A stretch of DNA of 64,000 nucleotides from Marisediminitalea alba (lineage in GTDB: Bacteria > Pseudomonadota > Gammaproteobacteria > Enterobacterales > Alteromonadaceae): assembly GCF_002993365.1 (NCBI RefSeq), contig NZ_PVNP01000054.1, forward strand, positions 1 through 64,000, written 5' to 3'. Below are positions 37,119 through 46,067 of the stretch, piece by piece. The notes beneath the pieces were generated by a model. The model did no database searches and had not been told where the DNA came from. It worked only from the letters and a program-made list of their open reading frames with translations. The translations under genes and the position numbers were made by a program. Numbering within the stretch: position 1 is the first letter of the stretch; every line of letters begins with the position of its first letter.

Positions 37119-38354
37119 ATGGCAGTAGAGACTATCAATAGGGAAGCTGGAGACTCTGGCAAAGGCTTTAGATTACAGCTCATAAGGGCGATTAAGCTCA
37201 TGCTGCAAACGATTCAGCAGGATAGAAGTACTGTATTTTTTACTGCGGTGGAAAATCTCGAAGATGTTTCCCATCAGACTATTGTAGATGGAGAAGTCAG
37301 TAATTACTTCGAAGAAGACAAGAATTATGACTTGAATGGCAATTTCACAATTTTTAGTCCTCCGGTTATAAATACGTTGGTCAGTTTTTATGACATCTAT
37401 GTAGATCAATTTCGCACCAGCAACAGCGTATATTTGGGCTTTTACACGACGAGGGATGTCGGTAAGGAAAGAAAATCCAAGCTCAATAGCGGTAAAGAAA
37501 TAGCTCTACCAGAAAAACCAATTTTAGAAATTCTTCAATCGTTTGATGATGTTTCAGACGATACAATTAATTTAGTAAAAGAAATTCTTGTTGAAGAGTA
37601 CGCTTCCCAATATAAAGAAAAGTCTAAGTCAGGAAACTTAGAAACGCTTCGGGGTCTAAGTGCTGATAGGTTTAAAGAGTTTTTGAGGAAAATTTTATGG
37701 CATTTCGGTCAGGAAGATGAGGATGCTCTCAAGCAGACAGTTTTAAAGGATATTGAGTATTCACCACTTCACAACAATGCTCATATAGGCAAAGAAAAAA
37801 TAATATTTTGTTTGTTAATGGATAAGCTGAGTGAAAGGCAAAATAGTAAAAACTTAGTCGATAAGTTGGTTCATAGTTCAGATGTAAAACTGATTTTTAA
37901 AGAAGCAGAGTCTCAAATTCCAGACGAGAGTATAGACCCTACTTGGCGCTATATCGCCGAGCTTGAAAAGGATGTGACCGACAAGCGAAATCTGAAGGAA
38001 AAAGTACTTTCAGTAATAGAGGATATTTCAGATCGTCGAATTAGACTGTTAGCAAGAAAAGCAAGTGGCTCTAAGTATGAAGAGCGTGAAGCAGACAAGT
38101 CTTTTTTGTCTTTGAAGTATCGTGTTTTTGAAGCTTGTGAAGAATATTTTTCAGATGATGGATATGTAGCCCCTGAAAGCGGCAACGACTTGGATGCTGT
38201 TCTTCAAACGCTCTTATCAAAAGCAGTAGAAGATATTTCTAAGTTAAAGACCGATTACAAATATACGATTTCTAATGATAAAACAATAGAAGGAATTATT
38301 TGGAATTTATTTGATGGGTGTTTTTTAGCTTTTGATGAGTGTAGTGATGAGTGA
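37119..38354 (+). CDS. ABC-3C/Lamassu-type effector with predicted Cap4-like nuclease domain
   Basis: A 411-residue protein in hotspot HS3. The N-terminal about 120 residues look like a DUF4297/Cap4-type PD-(D/E)xK nuclease: AVENLEDVSH (E45, D49) followed by NYFEEDKNYD (E66-D-K68) and a hydrophobic beta segment SVYLGFYTTRD. The remainder is helical and charged with no motif I recognise. It overlaps the next gene by about 8-23 nt and heads a three-gene AT-rich operon with a Rad50-like ATPase. The nuclease call is pattern-based; the effector role is inferred from position. Confidence 0.65.
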   Translation: MAVETINREAGDSGKGFRLQLIRAIKLMLQTIQQDRSTVFFTAVENLEDVSHQTIVDGEVSNYFEEDKNYDLNGNFTIFSPPVINTLVSFYDIYVDQFRTSNSVYLGFYTTRDVGKERKSKLNSGKEIALPEKPILEILQSFDDVSDDTINLVKEILVEEYASQYKEKSKSGNLETLRGLSADRFKEFLRKILWHFGQEDEDALKQTVLKDIEYSPLHNNAHIGKEKIIFCLLMDKLSERQNSKNLVDKLVHSSDVKLIFKEAESQIPDESIDPTWRYIAELEKDVTDKRNLKEKVLSVIEDISDRRIRLLARKASGSKYEEREADKSFLSLKYRVFEACEEYFSDDGYVAPESGNDLDAVLQTLLSKAVEDISKLKTDYKYTISNDKTIEGIIWNLFDGCFLAFDECSDE

Positions 38355-38868
38355 TGTAAGTACAAAGAAAAGGCTAATGTACTTAAGCGGTGAAGATTTC
38401 TATCTTTATTGCTATTCCGTTCTTGTTATTTTGGATTCTTTAGGTTGTCGTGATGGGAGATTTTTTAGAGACTACAGGAAGTTGGCTTTTTTAACTGACA
38501 TTATCAGTAATGATAAAACAGTCTATGTGGTTTCTCATTCTTCAGCGGAAAAAATGAACCCTAAAGATTATGAGTGTTTACTTGACAGCTATTCGAATGG
38601 ATTAACTAGAAGAAGTGAAATTCTTAAGTTGTTGTTTGTTCTTGAGAAGAGAGGCTATGTGACTTTGAATCGAGGTAAAGCACAAGAAATTGATGTTTCT
38701 TTGACTAAGGATAACCTTCCTAATGACTTTTTAAACAGCAATGTTTTCGAGTCGGAATCTAAGAATATAATAAAAATATCAAAGAAAGTGGGACGGTTGG
38801 CATCGCTAACTCTGGATACCATGTTAGGTAAAATTTATGTTGAAAATGGAGTTCGAACATGGGTCTGA
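38347..38868 (+). CDS. ABC-3C/Lamassu-type middle component, winged-helix-like
   Basis: A 173-residue protein from the ATG at 38347; an in-frame start at 38332 is possible. The NGLTRRSEILKLLFVLEKRGYVTLNRG segment looks like a winged helix (residues about 80-110), as in the middle components of three-gene ABC-ATPase conflict systems and Lamassu LmuC/DdmB proteins. Low sequence conservation is normal for this component. It is translationally coupled to both neighbours; its TGA overlaps an ATG of the ATPase gene. Confidence 0.6.
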   Translation: MSDVSTKKRLMYLSGEDFYLYCYSVLVILDSLGCRDGRFFRDYRKLAFLTDIISNDKTVYVVSHSSAEKMNPKDYECLLDSYSNGLTRRSEILKLLFVLEKRGYVTLNRGKAQEIDVSLTKDNLPNDFLNSNVFESESKNIIKISKKVGRLASLTLDTMLGKIYVENGVRTWV

Positions 38869-40856
38869 TGCGAGTTAATAAGCTTATTTATGAAGGAAGC
38901 AAGTATTTTTTCGAGTCTAAAGAGTTCGACGAAAATATCATCCTAATTGAGGGCGATAATGGAACAGGGAAAAGCACCTTTTGTAATTTGATTTATTTTG
39001 CATTGGGTGGAGAGGTTCCAATATTTCGAATAAATAATGATAAGCGCCACGATGAAATAACTTCTGATAGTGATAACTATGTTGATCTTTATATCTCAAT
39101 CAATGATGGCAGTTATTTACTAAGGCGCTACTTTGGAGATAATGAAGTAACAGTAATCCCCTATGAGCGGGTGGTTGAGAAGATATATTCAGAAGATAAA
39201 AATACTTTAATTGAAGAGAAGGTAAGATTTTCTCTTTCGGAAGATAAGACTGAAATATATCCCGTAAACAGAAGCAAAGATTCATACGTTTTTTCTGACT
39301 GGATTCTCGAGAAATTGGAAATATCTGTGGTCGAGCTTTTTCATGGATATAATACATTTAAAATTAATATATCAGACTTGATGCGGCTGATTTATCACGA
39401 TCAACAGCCGAACCCAGAGGGTATTTATAAAAAGCCAGATACTAATTCAACGTATGTTTCTGATTCTGAGTTGGTTCGAAAAGCTATTTTTGAACTCTTA
39501 GTTGGTAAAGCCTATTCTGATTACTACGACTCTATTGTCGAGGAAAAGAAGCTGTCGAGAGAGAAAAGCTTGGCTAAAGCGGTTGTGAATGAGTACACGC
39601 TTTTAGCCGACAAAATGCGAAAAAATGGCGGGGCTAAAAATGTCAGTTTTTTACAGAAAGAAATCTCTGATAAAGAGCAGCAAATTGACAAGTTGCATGA
39701 TGCCAGACAGGCATTCAAGCGAAATCGAACTGGATCAAATACAATTAATCAAGATATTGAGTCGTGCAAATCAGAATTAATTGATTGTGAACTTAGATTA
39801 AGCCGATTAAAAGAAAATCTGGTTTCAGCTCTTGATGAACGGTACAAATTAAACGTAGTTAGAAATGAATCTGCTTCAGAGATTAGACGTATTGAAAAAG
39901 TTATTTTTTCACACGATCATCTAAACCTTTTTACATCTGATACTTGTCCATACTGCTTAAGTCACGTGGATCGTGTGGAAGGGCATTGTGTTTGTGGCGC
40001 TTCGATAGAAGAAGAACAATATGAGAGGTTTTTCTACACATCAAAAGAGTATAAAGATATTCTGAAAACGAAACTTAAGGCACTGTCAACAATTAAAACC
40101 GCATATGATGATTGTGACTCTGAAGTTCAAGAGATTAAAAAAGAAATTGAGTTGATAGAGAAAAAGTCGGTGACTTTCCGTGAAAAGCTACAAGAAATGC
40201 TTGGGCGGGTCGATGAAATTGTTGACATTGAAAGCCTAAATGATATTGACGATAAAATATTGCAGCTTAGAGAAGATGTTGCGAATTTGAATCGATTGTT
40301 GGAGATTGAATCAAAGCTGGAACGTATCCAAAAAGATTTTGATCTGGTTAGCTCTAAAGCAAAAGACGCTGAGTTAAAGAGGAAAGGGCTTGAGATTAAA
40401 GCTCAACAGGATGTAACTTCGAAGGTAAATGCGTTTAGTAAAAAGTATGATGAGCTGATGAAAAATACTTTGCCTGATTGCAGATCGGCAAAGATTGCGC
40501 TTGATAACTATTTGCCTTCAATTAATGATGGTCTCTATCGAGAAACAAGTTCACTTGTTTCAATTCGAATGATGTACTTTATCACTCTCATGCATTTAGC
40601 TTTGTCTGATGAATCAGTGACATTCCCGCGCTTTTTACTTATTGACACACCTGAAACTGCCGGAATCGAATTAGAGTATCTGATTAACTGTATTCGTCAG
40701 TTGGAAGAATTGAAAAATTATGGAACTGACTTTCAAGTTATCATTTCGACAGGTTTAAACAAGTATCCCGAGTCATTAAAGGACAATCGTGTACTCTTTA
40801 TGCCCGATAAGCAGAAGGAACATATGCTCTTGAAGAAGAAGAGCCTTTCTAAGTAA
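38859..40856 (+). CDS. Rad50/SMC-like ABC ATPase with zinc hook (LmuB/DdmC-like)
   Basis: A 665-residue ABC ATPase. Walker A is EGDNGTGKST (32-40). Two coiled-coil arms (about 220-350 and 385-540) flank a cysteine hook DTCPYCLSHV...HCVCGA (C363, C366, C377, C379). Walker B is FLLIDTPE (592-599). A canonical LSGG signature is not obvious; RETSSLVSIR occupies that place. This architecture matches the DNA-end sensing subunit of Lamassu and other ABC-3C systems. ATG at 38859 used; 38868 (overlapping the previous stop) is equally plausible. Confidence 0.75.
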   Translation: MGLMRVNKLIYEGSKYFFESKEFDENIILIEGDNGTGKSTFCNLIYFALGGEVPIFRINNDKRHDEITSDSDNYVDLYISINDGSYLLRRYFGDNEVTVIPYERVVEKIYSEDKNTLIEEKVRFSLSEDKTEIYPVNRSKDSYVFSDWILEKLEISVVELFHGYNTFKINISDLMRLIYHDQQPNPEGIYKKPDTNSTYVSDSELVRKAIFELLVGKAYSDYYDSIVEEKKLSREKSLAKAVVNEYTLLADKMRKNGGAKNVSFLQKEISDKEQQIDKLHDARQAFKRNRTGSNTINQDIESCKSELIDCELRLSRLKENLVSALDERYKLNVVRNESASEIRRIEKVIFSHDHLNLFTSDTCPYCLSHVDRVEGHCVCGASIEEEQYERFFYTSKEYKDILKTKLKALSTIKTAYDDCDSEVQEIKKEIELIEKKSVTFREKLQEMLGRVDEIVDIESLNDIDDKILQLREDVANLNRLLEIESKLERIQKDFDLVSSKAKDAELKRKGLEIKAQQDVTSKVNAFSKKYDELMKNTLPDCRSAKIALDNYLPSINDGLYRETSSLVSIRMMYFITLMHLALSDESVTFPRFLLIDTPETAGIELEYLINCIRQLEELKNYGTDFQVIISTGLNKYPESLKDNRVLFMPDKQKEHMLLKKKSLSK

Positions 40857-40958
40857 TAACGTCAAGCAATTTAGATTCAACTAGTTAGTATGATTAGTTA
40901 CTGAAGTTCTGCTATCGGCACGTAAGTAATATTCAGAAATTTTGAATACTACATTAAC

Positions 40959-41666
40959 TCACTTTACTGCAAAAACCGTAACCAACGTTTTAATTGAGTC
41001 ACCCGGAACCATAACAAAGTGCATTTTGCTACCAACATGCTGCCATAACTCGGCCTCTTGTGCATATTTTTTGGCTTTTTGGATAGTGACCCTTTCAGGT
41101 AACTGGGCTTTAGTTAGCGCAGAACATAGCAGCTTTGTGCACAAAGCCTTCCAAGGATGCTTGGGCACTCCATCAGAAAGCCGTTCCACAAATCTTTCAA
41201 GCGCGTGACGAGTCACCACGACAGGTCCAATGTTCGGAACGTTGATGACCTCATCGATTTCTCTCACTGTAGTATTATCGACGCTGTATTCTTCGAAGGA
41301 ATGTGAGAGCCAATCGTCCCGCTTCTCTACCGAGATCTGTGCTTCCTGGTAGCGGGTGAGCAAGAACCTGGTCAGGCTGTAAAGTGAATGCTGAGTTGAG
41401 CGTTTTTTCTGTAACTTTTTGATAGCTCCTTTACTGACCCGGATTTGAAGCCCATTACCGCTTCGGTTACTCCCCATCACCTCTTTCACTGACAGTAGGT
41501 GATGAATCGCATAGAGCTCAGCTGCAATTGGCTTTTGCTGCTCAGCTAGCTTGTCGTATTGCTCACCTAAATCGACCTTTAGTTCGCCTCCTCTTCGAAG
41601 GCCGGTCTTCCAGTAAACCGTAAACTCACCATCAATCTGCTTTGTTAACAGGGTTAATACCATCAT
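40959..41666 (-). CDS. Conserved ICE hypothetical protein next to HS3 (s073-like position)
   Basis: A 235-residue protein in the place of SXT s073, the conserved gene bordering hotspot HS3. No domain recognised. The segment VVVTRHALERFVERLSDGVPKHPW is the most distinctive stretch, with His and Arg in a helical context. AGGAGA precedes the ATG. It converges on the ABC-3C operon and is separated from the upstream primase-like gene by a strong minus-strand terminator, so it has its own promoter. Confidence 0.55.
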   Translation of the reverse strand: MMVLTLLTKQIDGEFTVYWKTGLRRGGELKVDLGEQYDKLAEQQKPIAAELYAIHHLLSVKEVMGSNRSGNGLQIRVSKGAIKKLQKKRSTQHSLYSLTRFLLTRYQEAQISVEKRDDWLSHSFEEYSVDNTTVREIDEVINVPNIGPVVVTRHALERFVERLSDGVPKHPWKALCTKLLCSALTKAQLPERVTIQKAKKYAQEAELWQHVGSKMHFVMVPGDSIKTLVTVFAVK

Positions 41667-41729
41667 GTTTGTTTCTCCTATTGGTTATCTTTTTTCCATT
41701 CTCCATGTTTTTTCAAATATGCAAGGCGC

Positions 41730-41752
41730 AAAAAAAGGGGCCGAAGCCCCTT
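41730..41752 (-). terminator. Terminator of the long DNA-processing operon
   Basis: Minus strand: stem AAGGGGC/GCCCCTT with TTCG loop followed by seven T (41730-41736). It lies directly after the stop of the primase-like gene. Confidence 0.85.
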
Positions 41753-41755
41753 GGA

Positions 41756-42829
41756 TCAGATATGAACTTTCGGAAAGCCCATGGCACCGTATACATTCAG
41801 CACATCATTCCAATCCCAACTTTTCACGCCGAGTGACGTTGGTATCGGGGGGATCAGGACTTGTGTCAGAATGCCTTTTTGCCAGGCTTTTTTCTTGAGT
41901 TCATTCGCTGCATTCAGGCCGGTCTCAGAGAGATCGTGATCTGCCCAGATGTACAGCATTTTCACATTACTTGGTGGTTCAAATCTAGCCAGTAGCGTTG
42001 CATTCACAACCGACCAACATGTTTGTCCCGTAGCTCTGGTAACCGCTAAAGCTGTTTCGATGCCTTCAGAAACACCTAATACCTCACCAGGCTCACCTAT
42101 AGGAATGGCACCACCTGTGATTGTTCTGTCACTTGGTATCGGCATCATCTTTTTAGGCTTTTCAACCGGCGCTTTGAATCCATCTTCACTTAGGTAGATC
42201 CGATGAAACGTGGCCGAACGCCCTTGCTGAGTAACGATTTTACCTAGCAGCGCTGGGTAGCTATCGATAAACAAGCCATCTTCATCATGGTAAGGCAAGT
42301 TTGGATGATACCTCAGCACCGAATCCCATTCAGGACGAAGCCGGGTAACAATGCCACGACGATGCATGTAGTTCCAAACTGGTTGCGCACGAGTATCTGT
42401 AAGAGAAAACGTTTCTCCCCAAGTTTGATTCAAGCGATGGATAATCGCTTTGTCCTCGTCCTGCTTTCTAGCCTTCCAATCAACTGCGTTACTCGGTATT
42501 GGCCGAATAGGCGCTTGTATTTGTCCGGGTTGAATACCAAGAACCTGGCCGATTGCTTCAATAGACTGAGCAAAGTTCCACCCATTAATCCAAGACAACA
42601 GTTCAAAGCCATCATGAAAGATACCGCAGGTATTACAAACGCCACCACCGGTATATTCAGCATCTTTGAACAGCCTAAAGCCATCACGACCGCCATGAAC
42701 AGGACAAGCCACATGACGACCTTTTCGAGCAATAGCGGCATCAAGTTCTGGCACCAATGCCGCCAAGACTTGAAGCCATTGGCCCTTGAGATATGGCCTT
42801 ACTGTGTCAATTTGTAAAGGTAACGCCAT
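41756..42829 (-). CDS. Toprim-domain primase-like protein with N-terminal zinc motif
   Basis: A 357-residue protein. An N-terminal zinc-ribbon pattern CPVHGGRDGFRLF...GGGVCNTCGIFHDG (Cys-His-Cys-Cys) resembles phage P4-type and DnaG-type primases. A C-terminal Toprim domain has the Glu in GVSEGIETALA and the DxD-like segment in MLYIWADHDLSETG. Proteins of this form (Toprim_3/DUF7146) prime or process DNA on mobile elements. AAGGAGG lies before the ATG. Last gene of the operon; followed by a terminator. Confidence 0.82.
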   Translation of the reverse strand: MALPLQIDTVRPYLKGQWLQVLAALVPELDAAIARKGRHVACPVHGGRDGFRLFKDAEYTGGGVCNTCGIFHDGFELLSWINGWNFAQSIEAIGQVLGIQPGQIQAPIRPIPSNAVDWKARKQDEDKAIIHRLNQTWGETFSLTDTRAQPVWNYMHRRGIVTRLRPEWDSVLRYHPNLPYHDEDGLFIDSYPALLGKIVTQQGRSATFHRIYLSEDGFKAPVEKPKKMMPIPSDRTITGGAIPIGEPGEVLGVSEGIETALAVTRATGQTCWSVVNATLLARFEPPSNVKMLYIWADHDLSETGLNAANELKKKAWQKGILTQVLIPPIPTSLGVKSWDWNDVLNVYGAMGFPKVHI

Positions 42830-42852
42830 ATAACCTCCTTAAGTAAAATGCC

Positions 42853-42915
42853 GACTCCTACCACAGGTGGTAAAAGTCAGCTTAGGACCTGCATTAGCCG
42901 TTTGGTTAATGCAGG
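42853..42915 (-). promoter_or_regulatory. Two-hairpin leader before the primase-like gene (divergent member of the set)
   Basis: One stem with arms CCTGCATTA/TAATGCAGG (42888-42896 and 42907-42915), and a second with TACCA/TGGTA plus GACT/AGTC (42853-42878). Same order as the leaders further upstream, but here the ribosome binding site lies outside the second stem. Confidence 0.45.
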
Positions 42916-42919
42916 AACG

Positions 42920-43261
42920 TTAGTCAAGCTGGATACCATGTCGTCTTAATAGCCACATGATGGAATCACGAAGCACATCAGGATCGACAACCGCAGCCAT
43001 CGCGCAAACACGAAAGCAAAATGGCGCTATTTCGTCATTTTGAATCCACGACAACACATCCTTGCGCAACCGAGTACTGACACGACCGTCCAGCAACACA
43101 CGGATCGCATCCAAAAGAATGCCTTCGCGTAACTGCCAGATTTCTGTGTCAGACCAAGTGACAGGGGCATCATCAAACTCAAATAGAAATTCGAGCTGTG
43201 CTGATGTGTGCTGATGGGACTGCTTTTGTGATGAAGGAGAATGGGCAATGCGCCCATTCAT
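42920..43261 (-). CDS. Conserved ICE hypothetical protein
   Basis: A 113-residue acidic protein (PVTWSDTEIWQLREGILLDAIRVLLDGRVSTRLRKDVLSWIQNDEIAPFCFRVCAMAAVVDPDVLRDSIMW), apparently all-helical, with no recognised domain. Its start overlaps the radC stop by one base, so it is co-translated with radC. It occupies a conserved position next to radC in this ICE family. Confidence 0.6.
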   Translation of the reverse strand: MNGRIAHSPSSQKQSHQHTSAQLEFLFEFDDAPVTWSDTEIWQLREGILLDAIRVLLDGRVSTRLRKDVLSWIQNDEIAPFCFRVCAMAAVVDPDVLRDSIMWLLRRHGIQLD

Positions 43262-43758
43262 TAAAGATAACCGCGTTCGGCAAGCGAAACGCAGCCCTCG
43301 GATGCGACCACGACATGGTCAAGCGTTCGAATATCAACAAGTGACAAGGCGTCACGGAGTCGATGAGTGATGCGTTTATCAGCTTCACTGGGTTCAGGAT
43401 CACCCGATGGATGGTTATGAACCATTATCACTGCTGCCGCATTAAGTTCTAGCGCACGCTTTGTTACTTCCCTTGGATACACGCTCGCCGCATCTAAAGT
43501 GCCTTTGAATAGCTCTTCAAATCGAATAACGCGATGCTTTGTATCAAGAAACAGCACGCCAAAGACTTCGTGCTCATACTCGTGCATCAGTGTTTGCAGG
43601 TATGAGAACGCCGACGATGGCTGTTCAATTTTGCGACCTTTACTCAATCGACCACGGGCAAGCTTGAGCGCCATATCTAATATATCCGCTTCAGTCACTT
43701 GCTCAGGAACGATGTAAGTACCGGCTTCTTCGCCAGCTAAGAACTTTCTGTTTTTCAT
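43261..43758 (-). CDS. radC: RadC-family (JAB1/MPN) protein
   Basis: A 165-residue RadC-type protein. The JAMM metal motif is complete: HNHPSGDPEPSEAD supplies His-x-His-x7-Asp. LDTKHRVI is the family strand and VVASEGCVSLAERGYL its C-terminus. The start at 43758 (MKNRKFLAGEE) is chosen because GGAG lies directly upstream within the leader hairpin. ICE and phage RadC copies are common; the biochemical role remains unclear. It is preceded by a two-hairpin leader. Confidence 0.9.
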   Translation of the reverse strand: MKNRKFLAGEEAGTYIVPEQVTEADILDMALKLARGRLSKGRKIEQPSSAFSYLQTLMHEYEHEVFGVLFLDTKHRVIRFEELFKGTLDAASVYPREVTKRALELNAAAVIMVHNHPSGDPEPSEADKRITHRLRDALSLVDIRTLDHVVVASEGCVSLAERGYL

Positions 43759-43823
43759 AGGAGTCTCCAAAAAAAACGGAGACGAACCCATGCCCTGACG
43801 GGGACGGAATCGTCCCCGCAGGG
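43759..43823 (-). promoter_or_regulatory. Two-hairpin leader of radC
   Basis: First hairpin: arms CCCTG.CGGGGACG (43793-43806) and CGTCCCCGCAGGG (43811-43823), one unpaired A. Second hairpin: GTCTCC (43763-43768) with GGAGAC (43778-43783), perfect 6 bp. In the minus-strand RNA the second hairpin sequesters GGAG of the ribosome binding site. Confidence 0.75.
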
Positions 43824-43840
43824 TGGTAAAGTTGATGTGG

Positions 43841-45496
43841 TTACTGAATTAACAGTTGTTGTGTTACTTCGAATAACTCACGCTTCAGATCTTTGACGTC
43901 GTTAATCACGATGCTTTGAGGAAAGAATTTCTCAACACTGCGTGTTTGAATCCCGATCCCCAGCAGCTCAAAGCCACTTCGTCTGCAACGGTCAACAATG
44001 TCATGCGTAGCAGCCCAATCATCTGGGTCACCATCGGTTAGCACTATCATTAGCTTTCGCTTCTGTTTTTGTGCCAACAAACTGTTTGCCGCAAACCACA
44101 TAGCTTGTGCCATAGGCGTACAACCTCGTGGTTTTTGGTCAAAACAGGCGGCCCGATGTCGAACCGATTGCTTGGGCAATAACGCGATAGAAACTTCCTG
44201 ATGAATACCAGGAAAATAACTGACCGCAGGTACAACACCCGGTATACCTTCCAATGCCATGGCCAAAGCCAAAGCAGCTTCATTGGCAACATGAAAGTAC
44301 TTGCGATTACCTTCGCCAATGGGTTTACCCATTGAGCCCGATATATCGACAAGCAAGTGAACAGCAGCATTGGGCGCAATGCGCGGCTGCCTTTGAATAA
44401 ACAATCTCGACTCACCTGCTTGGGAAGCGGCAAGACGATGGGTTGCAACTCGAAGACCGTGCCGTTTGGCATGATTCCGATTGTCCTGACTGGACTGAAC
44501 CATACCTCTAAGTCGGGCTCGAATTTGAGCCGACTCAGACGCCGATAAGGTCAAGATGGCCTCATCACCCAACATAGCTTGCTCTGCTTGGGGCAAACTG
44601 AGTGGAGTGACGCCCTGATGTCCTTCAGCTTGTTCCGACAACACTTCTGCCACTTGTGCAAAGGTATCGGGTTCAAACTGAGCGGCACTGGCCTCTAAGG
44701 CTTGTCGCAAATTGTCAGCTTGATCAGAGTTATCTGAATCACCCGTTTCAGCAAAATCCCCCGTTGCAGACGAATCTGTTTCTGGGGTTTGACTATCACT
44801 ACTGTTATTGCTGTCATTACTCGCATCTTGTCCAATGTCATTACCGCTATCAGCATCCGACTCATCCTGTGGTGGACGAGATTCTTCTTCCAACATGGCA
44901 ACGATGGCATCGACAAGTTTCAGCACTTCACCTGTAGACCCTAAGCTAGGCACTGCTGTCAGCATGGCGCTTAACCGGCTCATCGCTGCGGCAGGAAAGA
45001 GTTGTCTCACTCTTTCATCAATCGCTTGATACAAAGGCGTCAGCGCTTTCTGGCCCAGAAAATGGCATCTCAAGCGGAACAACAACCATGCTTGCAAGTT
45101 AGATGCAGGCTCAAGCTGTTCAGGTACACACATTTGCTGTGTGTCCACCATGTACTCAATCACTTGCGAAATACTGCGCCTGGTTCCGGGGTAATCCTTT
45201 GCCAATTCGTTTTCAATGCGAACATCCTCAATGATATTGAGAAGTGCCTTACGGATCGGTTTGGACAACGCCTTCTGCACCATGTCAAAATTAGTATGGC
45301 GAATATGCGCCGCTTCATGAGCCAGGTAACCCCAAGCTATCTGTTGATAGTGTGGGTCGTCTGGGTTTGCTGTTGGGATCACAATCCGCTCACCATCGGT
45401 AAACGCATCTTGTCCTTGAATAAGCACCTTCACACCAAACTTTTCGCCATAAGCGGCGGCAACGATTGGCAGTGCATTTTTTAATGGATGATTCAT
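43841..45496 (-). CDS. CobT-like VWA protein with metallopeptidase-like HExxH variant
   Basis: A 551-residue protein similar to cobaltochelatase CobT. The N-terminus carries WGYLAHEAAHIRHTNFD, a HExxH-like zinc motif (HEAAH). A low-complexity acidic Ser/Asp/Asn segment lies around 205-260. The C-terminal VWA domain has the MIDAS motif DISGS in VHLLVDISGSMGKP. Together with the MoxR-type AAA protein further upstream in the operon it forms the MoxR-VWA pair found in these ICEs. It does not make cobalamin here; no other cob gene is present. Function unknown. Confidence 0.85.
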   Translation of the reverse strand: MNHPLKNALPIVAAAYGEKFGVKVLIQGQDAFTDGERIVIPTANPDDPHYQQIAWGYLAHEAAHIRHTNFDMVQKALSKPIRKALLNIIEDVRIENELAKDYPGTRRSISQVIEYMVDTQQMCVPEQLEPASNLQAWLLFRLRCHFLGQKALTPLYQAIDERVRQLFPAAAMSRLSAMLTAVPSLGSTGEVLKLVDAIVAMLEEESRPPQDESDADSGNDIGQDASNDSNNSSDSQTPETDSSATGDFAETGDSDNSDQADNLRQALEASAAQFEPDTFAQVAEVLSEQAEGHQGVTPLSLPQAEQAMLGDEAILTLSASESAQIRARLRGMVQSSQDNRNHAKRHGLRVATHRLAASQAGESRLFIQRQPRIAPNAAVHLLVDISGSMGKPIGEGNRKYFHVANEAALALAMALEGIPGVVPAVSYFPGIHQEVSIALLPKQSVRHRAACFDQKPRGCTPMAQAMWFAANSLLAQKQKRKLMIVLTDGDPDDWAATHDIVDRCRRSGFELLGIGIQTRSVEKFFPQSIVINDVKDLKRELFEVTQQLLIQ

Positions 45497-45552
45497 GGGA
45501 GTCTCCTAATCATCAGGGGGAATACTCCCTCAGCGGGAGTGTTTCCCCGCTG
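45497..45552 (-). promoter_or_regulatory. Two-hairpin leader of the cobT-like gene
   Basis: First hairpin CAGCGGG/CCCGCTG (45531-45537 and 45546-45552). Second: GGGAGT with ACTCCC (45498-45503 and 45524-45529), which encloses the AGGAGA ribosome binding site. Confidence 0.65.
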
Positions 45553-45565
45553 GGAATGTGGGTGT

Positions 45566-46006
45566 TTAAACCTGTGCTTTTAGCTTATCCAGGTCGTATT
45601 TTTGACCTAGCCAAGCCACCAATTGAGCTGGACTTTCATGCTGCTCAAATGACGTTTTAAACTGGTCTAAACTCAGGATGTCATCCAATGTCAGACCGTA
45701 CTGGTCTTGTAACTGAGTAGACACCTCGTGTTGATATTGCAGCCAAGCTCGCTCATGAGCGGTTTGCTGCAATGCCATGTTTGGAACAAATACCATGGCC
45801 GTTACCCAAGCTCCTTGTGCGTCCGCATCTGCGATCAGCACTGGGTTCTCGGGGATCACGACACTATGTGTTGAGTACGACCGTTGTACTAACGTTCGAC
45901 AACACGCCACTTCTGGTATCGATTCACTTTCAACAGCATCAGTCACACCACGAAAATGTGCTTCAAACTGGTTCAGTTGGCTGGGGTTATGGATGGTTGG
46001 TTGCAT
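45566..46006 (-). CDS. Conserved ICE hypothetical protein
   Basis: A 146-residue protein (MQPTIHNPSQLNQFEAHFRG at the start). No domain recognised. Gln-rich, with MALQQTAHERAWLQYQHEV in the middle and a C-terminal helical part. It lies between the cobT-like gene and the DUF3150 gene, each separated by a two-hairpin leader. Presumed part of the same complex or pathway as its neighbours. Confidence 0.6.
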   Translation of the reverse strand: MQPTIHNPSQLNQFEAHFRGVTDAVESESIPEVACCRTLVQRSYSTHSVVIPENPVLIADADAQGAWVTAMVFVPNMALQQTAHERAWLQYQHEVSTQLQDQYGLTLDDILSLDQFKTSFEQHESPAQLVAWLGQKYDLDKLKAQV

Positions 46007-46064
46007 AATTTCCTCTTACATAGTTCAGAGGACATGCTCCCTTCAGGGCAACATGCCCTCAAGG
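46007..46064 (-). promoter_or_regulatory. Two-hairpin leader before the 146-residue protein
   Basis: First hairpin CCTT.AGGGC/GCCCT.AAGG (46040-46049 and 46055-46064, one C-C mismatch). Second: TCCTC/GAGGA (46011-46015 and 46028-46032), covering the ribosome binding site GAGGA. Confidence 0.7.
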
Positions 46065-46067
46065 ACG

